27,426 nt of DNA from assembly GCA_964386525.1 (NCBI GenBank), contig CAYLSO010000232.1:1-27426 (forward strand). Direction: 5' to 3'. The notes under the pieces were generated by a model that did no database searches, was not told the origin of the DNA, and saw only the letters and a list, made by a program, of their open reading frames with translations. The position numbers and the translations under genes were made by a program. Each line of letters begins with the position of its first letter. Position 1 is the stretch's first letter. The DNA is from CAYLSO01 sp964386525. Lineage in GTDB: Bacteria > Eisenbacteria > RBG-16-71-46 > DASYSL01. Positions 14,748 to 25,340 of this stretch are shown one piece after another.

Positions 14748-15160
14748 AGACAACATTTGTTTATAGTCACAAGCGATAGATAAATGAAGTGTCCGCTAAA
14801 TAGTGCTTATGAAGACAATCAACTGACCGTCCCGTGGGAGCCCGGCGCTAGTCTTGGGCTCGCGTCTCGACACGGAGCGTCAGCCGCGCAGACGGTGGGG
14901 CGCCGCTGGCGGCTGAGGGCCCGGTGGATCGCGCCGCGGATCGAGGGGCGCGGGGATGGGCTAACCCGCTTTGCCGGAGAGAGGTCCGGGGGGGAGACGG
15001 CGCCGAAGGCCGGGGGCCGTCGTTCATGGCACCCGGATTGCCTTTTCAATCCGGCGACAGAGGGTGCGGCCGCCGATCCGGTCCCGAGGCGGCGGCCGTG
15101 CCCGCCGCTCCCCGGTGTGAACCGACGGAAGTCACATCTCGCCCCCCCACGAGGTGCGCC
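14748..15160. other. AT-rich junction and intergenic region
   Basis: Bases 14748-14825 are about one-third G+C, the most AT-rich stretch in the window, and then composition returns abruptly to GC-rich. No intrinsic terminator, repeat or tRNA is visible. A frame from ATG 14784 has no domain and crosses the composition break, so I reject it. A structured segment lies at 15033-15054. Confidence 0.5.
15033..15054. repeat. Perfect 8-bp hairpin with CCTTTT loop
   Basis: CCGGATTG (15033-15040) pairs with CAATCCGG (15047-15054). It lies about 105 bases upstream of the TPR-like gene in otherwise unassigned DNA. It may belong to a leader RNA; there is no terminator T-run. Confidence 0.5.
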
Positions 15161-15457
15161 TTGGCTATCGGCCTGGGTGACGAATTGATCCGCGACTGCT
15201 GGAGGCTGCTGGCCAAGGGCCAGCCCTATCACGCGCTCGATCAGGCGGAGCGCGCCCTGCGCACGTACGAACCGCCCGCCGACTCCACGCTGGCTGGGCG
15301 TCTCTTGCTGATCGTGGGTGTCGCGCTCGCGGCGCTGGGCCGCCGCGAGGCGGCCAGCCGGTACCTGGCCGACGCTTCGTGGGCGCTCGAGAACGCCCGC
15401 GACGGCACCGACTTGCGGTGGTGCCGCGGCGAAGGGCGCGGGCCACGACCCAACTAG
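15161..15457 (+). CDS. Small TPR-like protein
   Basis: A 98-residue protein from TTG 15161 with GAGGTG (15151-15156) five bases upstream. The sequence DELIRDCWRLLAKGQPYHAL, then DQAERALRTY, then LAGRLLLIVGVALAALGRRE, then AASRYLADASWALE has the helix spacing and the A/G/Y positions of two to three tetratricopeptide repeats, a protein-protein interaction scaffold. The open frame extends further upstream to 14924, but that part has shadow-like composition. The last ten residues (CRGEGRGPRPN) are low-complexity. It stands alone on the plus strand before the promoter at 15528. Function is unknown; the TPR call is by eye. Confidence 0.55.
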   Translation: MAIGLGDELIRDCWRLLAKGQPYHALDQAERALRTYEPPADSTLAGRLLLIVGVALAALGRREAASRYLADASWALENARDGTDLRWCRGEGRGPRPN

Positions 15458-15527
15458 CCGGCCGCACGCGGGTGGCGAGGGCCGGCCGCACGGCCTCCCG
15501 GATGGCTCACCCCCGAGCGGTCCTTTG

Positions 15528-15556
15528 TTGACCCTCCGGGCGCCGGGGCGTAAAGT
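15528..15556 (+). promoter_or_regulatory. Sigma70-type promoter of the zinc-ribbon/cold-shock gene
   Basis: TTGACC (15528-15533), a 17-base spacer and TAAAGT (15551-15556) make a good match in a GC-rich setting. Transcription would start near 15563, giving a leader of about 215 bases before the ATG at 15780. Confidence 0.7.
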
Positions 15557-15562
15557 GTCTCA

Positions 15563-15779
15563 GTCCCCTCGATGGGGACGGTTCGGTCTTTTTTCCCGGG
15601 TGTGAGTCTATGGCGTTCGTGAACGAGATCGGTCTCTTGTCGACTTCCGTCCTCTGTGAGCCCACACCCGCCGCGCCCCGTACCCGCACAGGGTCGGGGC
15701 GCTCGTGTTCGACACCGTACGGGCGCGAGCCCGAGGGGGCGTAGCCGACCGCGCGTTTGCTACTCCAGCCGGGTTTTCC
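15563..15779 (+). promoter_or_regulatory. Long structured 5' leader of the cold-shock-domain gene
   Basis: The leader contains several hairpins in series. GTCCCC/GGGGAC (15563-15579) is followed nine bases later by a T-run (15589-15594). CGTTC-GT-GAACG begins near 15614, and GAGA-TCGG-TCTC lies near 15625. The largest is GCGCCCCG (15673-15680) with CGGGGCGC (15695-15702), continued by ACCC/GGGT with one bulged T. The start codon at 15780 has no good ribosome site. Cold-shock genes such as cspA have long structured leaders that act as thermosensors, so this may be post-transcriptional control, possibly with attenuation at the first hairpin. Confidence 0.5.
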
Positions 15780-16367
15780 ATGAACTTCGCCGACAAGACG
15801 ATCCGCTGTATCACCTGCGGGGGGGACTTCGTCTTCACCGCCCGAGAGCAGGACTTCTATCAGACCCGGGGCCTCACCCATGAACCGACCCGCTGCAAGA
15901 CCTGCCGGGACGCGCGCAAGCAGACGCGCGGCGGGGAGGGGCGCGGGGCCCATGGCGGACAATCCACGCAACGCGATCACACCAGCGTCGTCTGCTCCGC
16001 CTGCGGCATGGAGACCCGGGTGCCGTTCGCGCCGACCGCCGGGCGCGCCGTCTTCTGCCGCGACTGCTACCGCACGAAGCGGCCGGAGGGCGGCTCCGGC
16101 GGCCCCAGCCGCGGCACTCCCCGGGGGGGCGGGGAGAGGCACGCCGTGGCCGTCGCCACGGAAGGACGGGTGCAGGGCAGCGTGAAGTGGTTCAATGAGT
16201 CCAAGGGGTTCGGGTTCATCGCTGTCGATGACGGGGAGGACGTCTTCGTCCACTACTCGGCGATCCTCGGCGACGGCTTCCGCTCGCTGACCAGCGGGGA
16301 CCGGGTCGAGTTCGACATGGCGGACGGAGACCGGGGCAAGCAGGCCGCGAACGTCACCCGAATCTAG
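15780..16367 (+). CDS. Zinc-ribbon protein fused to a C-terminal cold-shock domain
   Basis: 195 residues with three parts. The N-terminal zinc ribbon (residues 1-45, MNFADKTIRCITCGGDFVF then RCKTCRDAR) has a C-x2-C plus C-x2-C set. A second ribbon follows (about 72-100, VVCSACGMETRVPFAP then AVFCRDCY), again with two CxxC pairs. The cold-shock domain (about 128-194) has the RNP1-like GFGFIAV, then EDVFVHYSAI, and the start GSVKWFNESKG. It probably binds single-stranded RNA or DNA as a chaperone, with the ribbons adding nucleic-acid or protein contacts. I chose ATG 15780 because ribbon homologs begin just before the Y/F-A-D-K-T motif; the frame continues upstream to 15705. It has its own promoter and terminator. 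Confidence 0.88.
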   Translation: MNFADKTIRCITCGGDFVFTAREQDFYQTRGLTHEPTRCKTCRDARKQTRGGEGRGAHGGQSTQRDHTSVVCSACGMETRVPFAPTAGRAVFCRDCYRTKRPEGGSGGPSRGTPRGGGERHAVAVATEGRVQGSVKWFNESKGFGFIAVDDGEDVFVHYSAILGDGFRSLTSGDRVEFDMADGDRGKQAANVTRI

Positions 16368-16412
16368 AAGACCGGGCCCAAGCCGCGCCCCCACCGCGCC
16401 GTGAAGACCATG

Positions 16413-16445
16413 AAGCCCCCGGGGATCGCCTCTCCGGGGGCTTTT
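16413..16445 (+). terminator. Strong intrinsic terminator between convergent genes
   Basis: AAGCCCCCGG (16413-16422) and CCGGGGGCTT (16434-16443) form a 10-bp stem with an 11-base loop, followed by TT. It ends the cold-shock-domain gene. It may also slow the convergent UbiA transcript, though the reverse T-run is short. Confidence 0.85.
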
Positions 16446-16476
16446 CGTGGCCGGGCGCGTCCCGTCCGCGCCGGAC

Positions 16477-17397
16477 CTACACCGCGCGCTTCCAGATGAG
16501 CTCGCTCACGGCCACGCTGGCCGCGTAGAGGACCGCGAACCGGATGTAGAGGTTGGCCGCCTTCTCCGCCAGCCGGGTCTCTCCCGAGGCCCCGTCCTCC
16601 GGCGCGGCCCGCACCGCCGCGAACAGGCGGATGGCCCCGGGCAGGGTGAGCAACGGCAGCAGGCAGGCCGGGGCGAGCAGGCCGCGGGCCACGAGGGCGA
16701 TGAGCCACAGATAGGCCAGGGCGAAGAGCAGGAGCAGGAGGAAGTCGGCGGCCGGGCGGCGCAGCAGGCCGGCCATGGTGGTCGCGCCGGCACGGGCGTC
16801 GTCCACGATGTCGCGGATCTCGCGGGCCAGGATCGTCGCCGCGGCCAGGAGTCCGAGCGGCACCGAGACGCGCAGGGCCAGCGGTGACCACGCGCCGGTC
16901 ACCGCCAGATAACCGGCCACGACCGGCAGGGGCCCGAGCAGCACGAACGAGAACGGCGGTCCCAGCGCGCGGTCGCGCAGTGCGGGGCCCTGCGAGTAGA
17001 GCACCGCGCCGACCACGCCCCCCAGGCCGAACCAGAAGAGCGGCCAGCCCCGCTCGATGAGGGCGAGGAAGCCCAGCAGGAGAGTGGCGGCGAAGCAGAG
17101 CGCCGCCGCCGCCGCGAGCCGGCCCGGGGAGAGCGCCGAGCGGGATCGCCCCGACTGCCAGGCGTGGGCGTGGGCGCGGCGCGCCTCGGCCGCTTCGATG
17201 AGCAGCCGGCCGCCGGCCTGGAGGAAGAACGCTGCCAGCGCGACCGCGCCCCACACCGGCCAGCGCGCCGGTCCGGGCTCGCCCACGGCGAGCGCTCCGC
17301 CCAGCGCCACGGCGGAGAGCGAGGCGGCCAGGCGGGGCGGCTCGGCGGCGTGCGCGAGACTGGCGAAGGCGCCGCGCCCGGCCTCGGGGGTCGTCAC
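16477..17397 (-). CDS. Divergent UbiA-family prenyltransferase
   Basis: A 306-residue integral membrane protein with about eight hydrophobic segments. The UbiA superfamily transfers prenyl chains to aromatic acceptors for quinones, heme or lipids. The second Asp-rich motif is recognisable (ILAREIRDIVDDARAGATTM). The first one, normally N-D-x-x-D in the second helix region, is replaced by AGGRLLIEAAEARRAH, with no Asp. It therefore may not bind prenyl diphosphate in the usual way. The start is GTG at 17397, without a good ribosome site, 19 bases after the cdaA stop, so it is probably translated by coupling within the same operon. The specific substrate cannot be read. Confidence 0.7.
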   Translation of the reverse strand: MTTPEAGRGAFASLAHAAEPPRLAASLSAVALGGALAVGEPGPARWPVWGAVALAAFFLQAGGRLLIEAAEARRAHAHAWQSGRSRSALSPGRLAAAAALCFAATLLLGFLALIERGWPLFWFGLGGVVGAVLYSQGPALRDRALGPPFSFVLLGPLPVVAGYLAVTGAWSPLALRVSVPLGLLAAATILAREIRDIVDDARAGATTMAGLLRRPAADFLLLLLFALAYLWLIALVARGLLAPACLLPLLTLPGAIRLFAAVRAAPEDGASGETRLAEKAANLYIRFAVLYAASVAVSELIWKRAV

Positions 17398-17416
17398 GGG
17401 GGAGAGGCGGGCCGGC

Positions 17417-18247
17417 TCAGACCGGATCGCCGGAGTCGGCGGAGGCCGGAGGGGTGGGGGGCGCGGCTTCGGGCTGGGTGACGTCCTCGTCGCGCAGGCG
17501 CATGACGCGCGCCAGCTCGGAGCGCAGCTCGCCCTCGTTCAGCCGCTGCCGCAGCTCGCTCCGGAAGGCCACGGAGATGGCCTGCGTGTGCTCGGAGATC
17601 ACGACCGCCACGGCGTCGCTTTCCTCGGTGATACCGACGGCGGCGCGGTGGCGCGTGCCGAGCACCGAGGAGAGCCGCGGGTTCTGCGACAGCGGCAGGA
17701 TGCAGCCGGCGGCGACCACCTGGTCGCCGCGCAGGATGAGCGCGCCGTCGTGCAGCGGCGAGCCGGGGCTGAACAGCGACACCATCAGCTCGGCCGTGAC
17801 CCGGGCCTCGAGGCGGGTGCCGGTCTCCACGAAATTGCGCAGGCCCTGGTTGCGCTCGAGCACGATCAGCCCGCCCTGGCGGCGCGCCGCCAGCTCCTCG
17901 GCGGCGCGCACCACCTCGCCGATGGTGCCGTACTCGTTGACCCGGAAGAGCGAGCGGAAATAGCGCGTGCGGCCGAACTCCGAGAGCACGTGGCGCAGCT
18001 CGGGCTGGAAGAGGATGACGAAGGTGATGAGCCACACGGTGCGCAGCGAAGTCGCCAGGTAGTCCACCGTCGCCAGGTGGAACCAGCGGGCGAGCAGCGA
18101 CGCCACCACGAGCACGATCAGGCCGACGAACATCTGCGCGGCGCGCGTGCCCCGCACCAGGATGAGCAGCCGGTAGAAGAGGATCGTCACCAGCAGGACG
18201 TCGAGGACGTCGAGGATCCAGTTTTTGTGCATGAACGAGAACGGCAC
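17417..18247 (-). CDS. cdaA: Diadenylate cyclase CdaA (DacA)
   Basis: Makes cyclic di-AMP from two ATP. The 276-residue protein starts at GTG 18247 behind GGAGG. Three membrane helices (about residues 10-30, 36-58 and 64-82) precede the DAC domain. The domain contains SPLHDGALIL (the DGA motif) and GTRHRAAVGITEESDAVAVV (the RHR motif), both needed for catalysis. The C-terminal 25 residues are a Pro/Ala/Asp-rich tail. It lies downstream of folP, an order seen in several phyla; glmM and ybbR, the common partners in Firmicutes, are not beside it. In diderms, c-di-AMP usually concerns potassium and osmotic balance. Confidence 0.95.
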   Translation of the reverse strand: MPFSFMHKNWILDVLDVLLVTILFYRLLILVRGTRAAQMFVGLIVLVVASLLARWFHLATVDYLATSLRTVWLITFVILFQPELRHVLSEFGRTRYFRSLFRVNEYGTIGEVVRAAEELAARRQGGLIVLERNQGLRNFVETGTRLEARVTAELMVSLFSPGSPLHDGALILRGDQVVAAGCILPLSQNPRLSSVLGTRHRAAVGITEESDAVAVVISEHTQAISVAFRSELRQRLNEGELRSELARVMRLRDEDVTQPEAAPPTPPASADSGDPV

Positions 18248-18395
18248 GCTGCCTCCGGCGCGCGACCACCAGGCAGACTCGATCTACGGGGGCGTGGACC
18301 AGGGATTCAAGACCGCGGGCGGTCCGCGCCATCCTAGCATCCGCGCGCCGCCGCCCGCTACCTTCGCCGCCCGCCAGGGGTGAAAAAAGTCGCCG

Positions 18396-19301
18396 CTAGA
18401 GCACCGCCTCCACCACGCGCAGCGCCCGCACCGTGGCCCGCACGTCGTGCGTGCGCACCAGGCGGGCGCCGCGCATCACCGCGGCCACGGCGGCGGCGAG
18501 GCCGGCTTCGACCCGTTGATCCACCGGTAGGCCGAGCAGCTGGCCGAAGAGGCTCTTGCGCGACACCCCGACGAGCACCGGGTAGCCGCGGGCGGCCAGG
18601 GCGTCGATGCCGCGCAGCAGGGCGAGGTTGTGCTCCAGGGTCTTGCCGAAGCCGATCCCCGGGTCGAGCGCCAGGCACTCGTGGGGGAGGCCCGCGGCCT
18701 GGGCCCGCACCGCCGCGTAGCCCAGGAAATCGCCCACTTCGTCCACCACATCGCCGTAGCGGGGAGCTTCCTGCATGGTGCGGGGGTCGCCCCGCATGTG
18801 CATGACGAAGAGCGAGGCCCCGAGGCGCGCCGCCAGCTGGGCCATGGCCGGGAGCCCGTCGGTGCCCAGCTCGCACAGCCCGCCGACGTCGTTGACCACC
18901 CGTGCCCCCAGTTCGAGCGCGACGCGCGCCACCTCGGGCTTGGCGGTATCTATGGACACCGGGACGGGGCAGCGCGGGCAGAGCCGCTCGAGCACGGGGC
19001 GGACGCGGGCGATCTCCTCCTCGGCGGCCACCGGCGCGGCCCCCGGGCGCGTGCTCTCGCCGCCCACGTCGAGCAGGTCGGCGCCCTCCTCGACCAAGGC
19101 CAGGGCGTGGGCGAGGGCGGCATCCGGGTCGAGCCAGCGGCCGCCGTCGGAGAACGAGTCGGAGGTGACGTTGACGACTCCGACCACCAGGGCGCGGCGC
19201 GTCAGGTCGTAGTCGGCACTGCCGGCCCGGAAGCGGAAGGCCGCCGGCGGGAGGGCGGCGATGGACGCCGGCAAGGGGGCCGGGGTCTCGGCGGGGTCCA
19301 T
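18396..19301 (-). CDS. folP: Dihydropteroate synthase
   Basis: Joins hydroxymethyl-dihydropterin diphosphate to p-aminobenzoate in folate synthesis; it is the sulfonamide target. 301 residues from ATG 19301, five bases after the stop of the preceding gene. Family motifs in order are VVGVVNVTSDSFSDGG (substrate loop), GADLLDVGGESTRPGA, VSIDTAKPEVA, VVNDVGG, LDPGIGFGKTLEHN, VGVSRKSLFG and RTHDV, which place all TIM-barrel binding residues. The open frame continues far upstream, but that sequence overlaps the small membrane gene and is a shadow. It belongs to the tilS-hpt-ftsH-orf-folP cluster. Confidence 0.96.
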   Translation of the reverse strand: MDPAETPAPLPASIAALPPAAFRFRAGSADYDLTRRALVVGVVNVTSDSFSDGGRWLDPDAALAHALALVEEGADLLDVGGESTRPGAAPVAAEEEIARVRPVLERLCPRCPVPVSIDTAKPEVARVALELGARVVNDVGGLCELGTDGLPAMAQLAARLGASLFVMHMRGDPRTMQEAPRYGDVVDEVGDFLGYAAVRAQAAGLPHECLALDPGIGFGKTLEHNLALLRGIDALAARGYPVLVGVSRKSLFGQLLGLPVDQRVEAGLAAAVAAVMRGARLVRTHDVRATVRALRVVEAVL

Positions 19302-19306
19302 GGCGC

Positions 19307-19693
19307 TCAGGCGGTCGGCGCGGGCCGGCCGGGATCCGCCCGGTGGCGCGCCAGGAGTCGGGCGGATAGCAGGGTCGCGGCTCCCAGGACCAGCGTCGCC
19401 AGGGCGATGCGGTCCAGTCCCTCGCGGGCGATGACCTGGCGGCCGGCATCCGTCCAGATCCGGAGGTAGACGACGGCTGCGAAGAGCAAGCTCAGGCCGG
19501 CGACGGCGTAGAGGCCGCGCGCGGCCGCCTGGCGGGGGCCGCCGCCGGCTCCGACCAGGGGCACGACGAGGAGGCCCGCCCAGGCCATCGGCGAACCGAG
19601 CCCACGCTCGAGCGAGAAGGCGGCGTTCACGAGCAGCGTGAGGAACAGCGAGGGCAGGAGGAAGAGCGCCGCCACCCACCAGGTCCTGCGCAC
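19307..19693 (-). CDS. Small four-helix membrane protein between ftsH and folP
   Basis: A 128-residue protein, not recognised. It starts at GTG 19693 with GGAG eight bases upstream, just after the ftsH stop at 19717. Four hydrophobic segments are evident: WWVAALFLLPSLFLTLLV, PMAWAGLLVVPLVGAG, LYAVAGLSLLFAAVVYLRIW and IALATLVLGAATLLSARLLA. The tail is short and Arg/Pro-rich. A longer reading of this frame runs back through ftsH but has the Arg-rich look of a shadow. Its position suggests co-transcription with ftsH and folP. It could be a membrane subunit of unknown role; no motif supports a specific function. Confidence 0.6.
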   Translation of the reverse strand: MRRTWWVAALFLLPSLFLTLLVNAAFSLERGLGSPMAWAGLLVVPLVGAGGGPRQAAARGLYAVAGLSLLFAAVVYLRIWTDAGRQVIAREGLDRIALATLVLGAATLLSARLLARHRADPGRPAPTA

Positions 19694-19716
19694 GGCGAGC
19701 TCCGCGGTGGCGCGGC

Positions 19717-23385
<3,669 letters not shown>

Positions 23386-23389
23386 GCGA

Positions 23390-23956
23390 TCACTCCCCGG
23401 GGCCGGACCCGGGCGACTCCGGCTCCACGACCCCGACATACGGCAACTGGCGGTAGGTCTCGGCAGCGTCCATGCCGTACCCGATGATGAACTCCTCGCC
23501 GATATGGAAGCCGGCGTAGTCCACCGGCACCGGCACCTTGCGGCAGGGGGCCTTGTCGAGCAGGGCGCACACCTTGATGCTCTTCGGCTGGCGCTCCTGC
23601 AGCAGGTCGATGAGGAAGCGCAGCGAGTAGCCGGTGTCGACCACGCCCTCGACGAGGATCACGTCGCGGCCGTGCACGTCGTCGCGCAGGTCGTGCACCA
23701 GGCGCACCTTGCCGCTGGAGGTCTGCTCCATGCCGTAGGAGGTCAGGCCGATGAAGTCGATCTCGAGGTCGATGTCCATGGTGCGGATGAGGTCGGAGAG
23801 GAACACGGAGCCGCCCTTGAGCACGGCGATGAGGACGGGCCGCCGCCCGGCGTAGTCCCGGCACAGTTGGGCGCCCAGTTCCTGCACGCGCTTGGCGATG
23901 GCCGGCTCGTCGATCAACACGCGGATCCGGGAGCCGGAACGGGTCTTGGCGGTCAT
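23390..23956 (-). CDS. hpt: Hypoxanthine phosphoribosyltransferase
   Basis: Salvages hypoxanthine or guanine with PRPP. 188 residues from ATG 23956, preferred because GAGG lies about five bases upstream; a GTG at 23971 overlapping the tilS stop is the alternative. Motifs are VLIAVLKGGSVFLSDLIR (PPi loop), IDFIGLTSYG, the PRPP site VILVEGVVDTGYSLRFL, and VCALLDKAPCRK then GYGMD near the C-terminus. The PRPP motif usually reads E-D-x-x-D-T-G; here it is E-G-V-V-D-T-G, one acid replaced by Gly. tilS-hpt-ftsH is a widespread gene order, and overlap with tilS and the 4-base gap to ftsH imply one transcript. Confidence 0.93.
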   Translation of the reverse strand: MTAKTRSGSRIRVLIDEPAIAKRVQELGAQLCRDYAGRRPVLIAVLKGGSVFLSDLIRTMDIDLEIDFIGLTSYGMEQTSSGKVRLVHDLRDDVHGRDVILVEGVVDTGYSLRFLIDLLQERQPKSIKVCALLDKAPCRKVPVPVDYAGFHIGEEFIIGYGMDAAETYRQLPYVGVVEPESPGSGPGE

Positions 23957-23967
23957 CGCAACCTCGC

Positions 23968-25068
23968 TCACGCGTCTGCCTTTCCGGCCGCCGGCCGCAC
24001 GCCGGTCCGCGACCCCGCCCGCGGCTCCGGCCGCCCCAAGAAAAGCAGCCCGCGCTCCAGGCGGGCTCGCCGGTCGAGGGGCAGATGGACGGCGGCGCCG
24101 CCGATCCCTCTATGAAGCAGCGTTTCGACGGCCTGCAAGTGCTTGCGGGTGAGGCCCTGCGTCCGCGGGGCCACGGTCTCCCACGCCTGCCTGATGACGA
24201 TCTCTCGGATGGCGGGATGGTACCGGAGCAGGGTGGCCCGGACAAGGCGAATCCCCCCCGGCGCCGGCCCGGCGGAGGCCTTGGCCAGCGCCCGGCGGGC
24301 CTGCCGCTCGGTGAGCGAAGCGAGCGCCCCGAGCCGCGCCGCCGCGCCCGCCAGGGCCTCGCCGGCGCGGGGGTTGAGGCGGGTCAGCTCGGGCAGTACG
24401 CGGTGGCGGATGCGATTGCGCGACCAGCGCAGGTCGGCGTTGGTCGGGTCGCGCCGGGCGCGCAGGCGGCGGTCGCGGAGGAACTCGACCACCTGGGCGC
24501 GGGACACGGCGAGCAGCGGGCGGATCCACGGGCCGCGGCGCGGCCGCATGCCCGCGAGGCCGCGCAGCCCCGTGCCGCGCACCAGGCGCAGCAGCAGGGT
24601 CTCGGCCTGGTCGTCGGCGGTGTGGCCGAGGGCGATGGCGTCGGCGCCGCGCGCCCGCGCCACGCGGCGCAGGAACTCACGACGCTGCCGGCGCAGTCCG
24701 GCCTCGCCGGAGAGGCCCCGGCCGCCGAGGGCCGATCGGTCGCGCAGGCGCTCGGTCACGCACGGCAGGGCGAGAGCGGCGGCGCGGCGCGCGACGGAGC
24801 GCGCGTCGGCGGCCGACCCGGCGCGCCCGCCGTGATCCAGGTGCGCGACCACGAGGTGCAGGCGCAACCGGCGTGCCAGCTCCGCCAGGCCGGCGAGCAG
24901 GGCGAGCGAGTCCGGGCCCCCGGAGCAGGCGACGACGAGCGTGGCCCCGGGCGCCACGCGGCACGGCCCGAGGAGCGCGCGGCGCAGCTCGTGGTACAGC
25001 GCCAGGGGGCGCGGCTTGGCGCGGCGCGTGCCGCGCCTAACCCCGGGCCGTCGGCTGGGCGTCTTCAC
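23968..25068 (-). CDS. tilS: tRNA(Ile)-lysidine synthetase
   Basis: Converts C34 of tRNA-Ile(CAU) to lysidine so that it reads AUA rather than AUG. The 366-residue frame from GTG 25068 has the PP-loop ATP-binding motif ACSGGPDSLALLAGL, then VVAHLDHGGR, then ADAIALGHTADDQAETLLLR, and the TilS-specific RRDPTNAD then SRNRIRHRVLPEL. A C-terminal region with IREIVIRQAW and HLPLDRRARLERGLLFL closes it. The start is uncertain: no clear ribosome site exists, and the frame continues upstream through the tRNA gene, which cannot be coding. The tRNA 3' end is only 17 bases away, so the mRNA is likely released by tRNA processing. Its stop overlaps a possible hpt start (GTGA). Confidence 0.93.
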   Translation of the reverse strand: MKTPSRRPGVRRGTRRAKPRPLALYHELRRALLGPCRVAPGATLVVACSGGPDSLALLAGLAELARRLRLHLVVAHLDHGGRAGSAADARSVARRAAALALPCVTERLRDRSALGGRGLSGEAGLRRQRREFLRRVARARGADAIALGHTADDQAETLLLRLVRGTGLRGLAGMRPRRGPWIRPLLAVSRAQVVEFLRDRRLRARRDPTNADLRWSRNRIRHRVLPELTRLNPRAGEALAGAAARLGALASLTERQARRALAKASAGPAPGGIRLVRATLLRYHPAIREIVIRQAWETVAPRTQGLTRKHLQAVETLLHRGIGGAAVHLPLDRRARLERGLLFLGRPEPRAGSRTGVRPAAGKADA

Positions 25069-25085
25069 GATGCGGCGGGCGGGGG

Positions 25086-25161
25086 TGGTGGCGGTGCAGG
25101 GACTCGAACCCCGGACACGAAGATTATGATTCTCCTGCTCTACCAACTGAGCTACACCGCC
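25086..25161 (-). tRNA. tRNA-Met (anticodon CAU), probably elongator
   Basis: A full cloverleaf on the minus strand. The acceptor GGCGGTG/CACCGCC is seven pairs, with discriminator A and an encoded CCA (25088-25086). The D arm is GCTC-AGTTGGTA-GAGC. The anticodon stem GGAGA/TCTTC surrounds loop ATCATAA, anticodon CAT. The variable loop is GTGTC, and the T arm CGGGG-TTCGAGT-CCCTG. A paired G1-C72 excludes initiator tRNA. The tRNA-Ile2 isoacceptor also has CAU before lysidine formation and is the substrate of the adjacent tilS product. The A32 loop and GTGTC variable region look more like elongator Met, but this is not certain. Confidence 0.95.
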
Positions 25162-25214
25162 ACTCGAAGAGGACAGGACGCGGGCGAGAGAGCCCCGCCG
25201 GGCGCGTCCCCAGG

Positions 25215-25243
25215 AGACTAGGCCGCGCCCCGGAGCGCGTCAA
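25215..25243 (-). promoter_or_regulatory. Promoter of the tRNA-tilS-hpt-ftsH operon
   Basis: On the minus strand, TTGACG (25243-25238), a 17-base spacer and TAGTCT (25220-25215) lie about 54 bases before the tRNA 5' end. It is divergent from the promoter at 25254, with only ten bases between the two -35 boxes. Confidence 0.65.
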
Positions 25244-25253
25244 GCCGGGTTCC

Positions 25254-25282
25254 TTGACAGGAAGCCCTCTGAAACATAGAGT
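25254..25282 (+). promoter_or_regulatory. Promoter of the barrel protein-guaB transcript
   Basis: A consensus TTGACA (25254-25259), a 17-base spacer and TAGAGT (25277-25282). The transcript would start near 25289, giving a leader of about 52 bases before the TTG at 25341. Confidence 0.75.
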
Positions 25283-25340
25283 GCGGACTCTACTACCGGG
25301 CGCCGGGCGTCACCCACCGGGACCATCAAGGAGACCCGAA

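Noticed and set aside
14940..15070. Resemblance to a glycine riboswitch (GGAGAGA, then CGCCGAAGG, then GACAGAGGG)
   Set aside because: The conserved CTCTCAGG segment and the GCAA after the GAAGG element are missing, and the downstream gene is a small TPR-like protein and not a glycine gene. A covariance search could still overturn this.
14784..15188. Open frame from an ATG in the AT-rich junction
   Set aside because: It crosses a sharp composition break, has no domain and has no ribosome site.
15563..15594. Hairpin plus T-run as a terminator of the TPR-like gene
   Set aside because: A promoter with a 17-base spacer lies directly upstream and the T-run is nine bases from the stem, so a leader or attenuator role is more likely. 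It was kept only as part of the leader entry.
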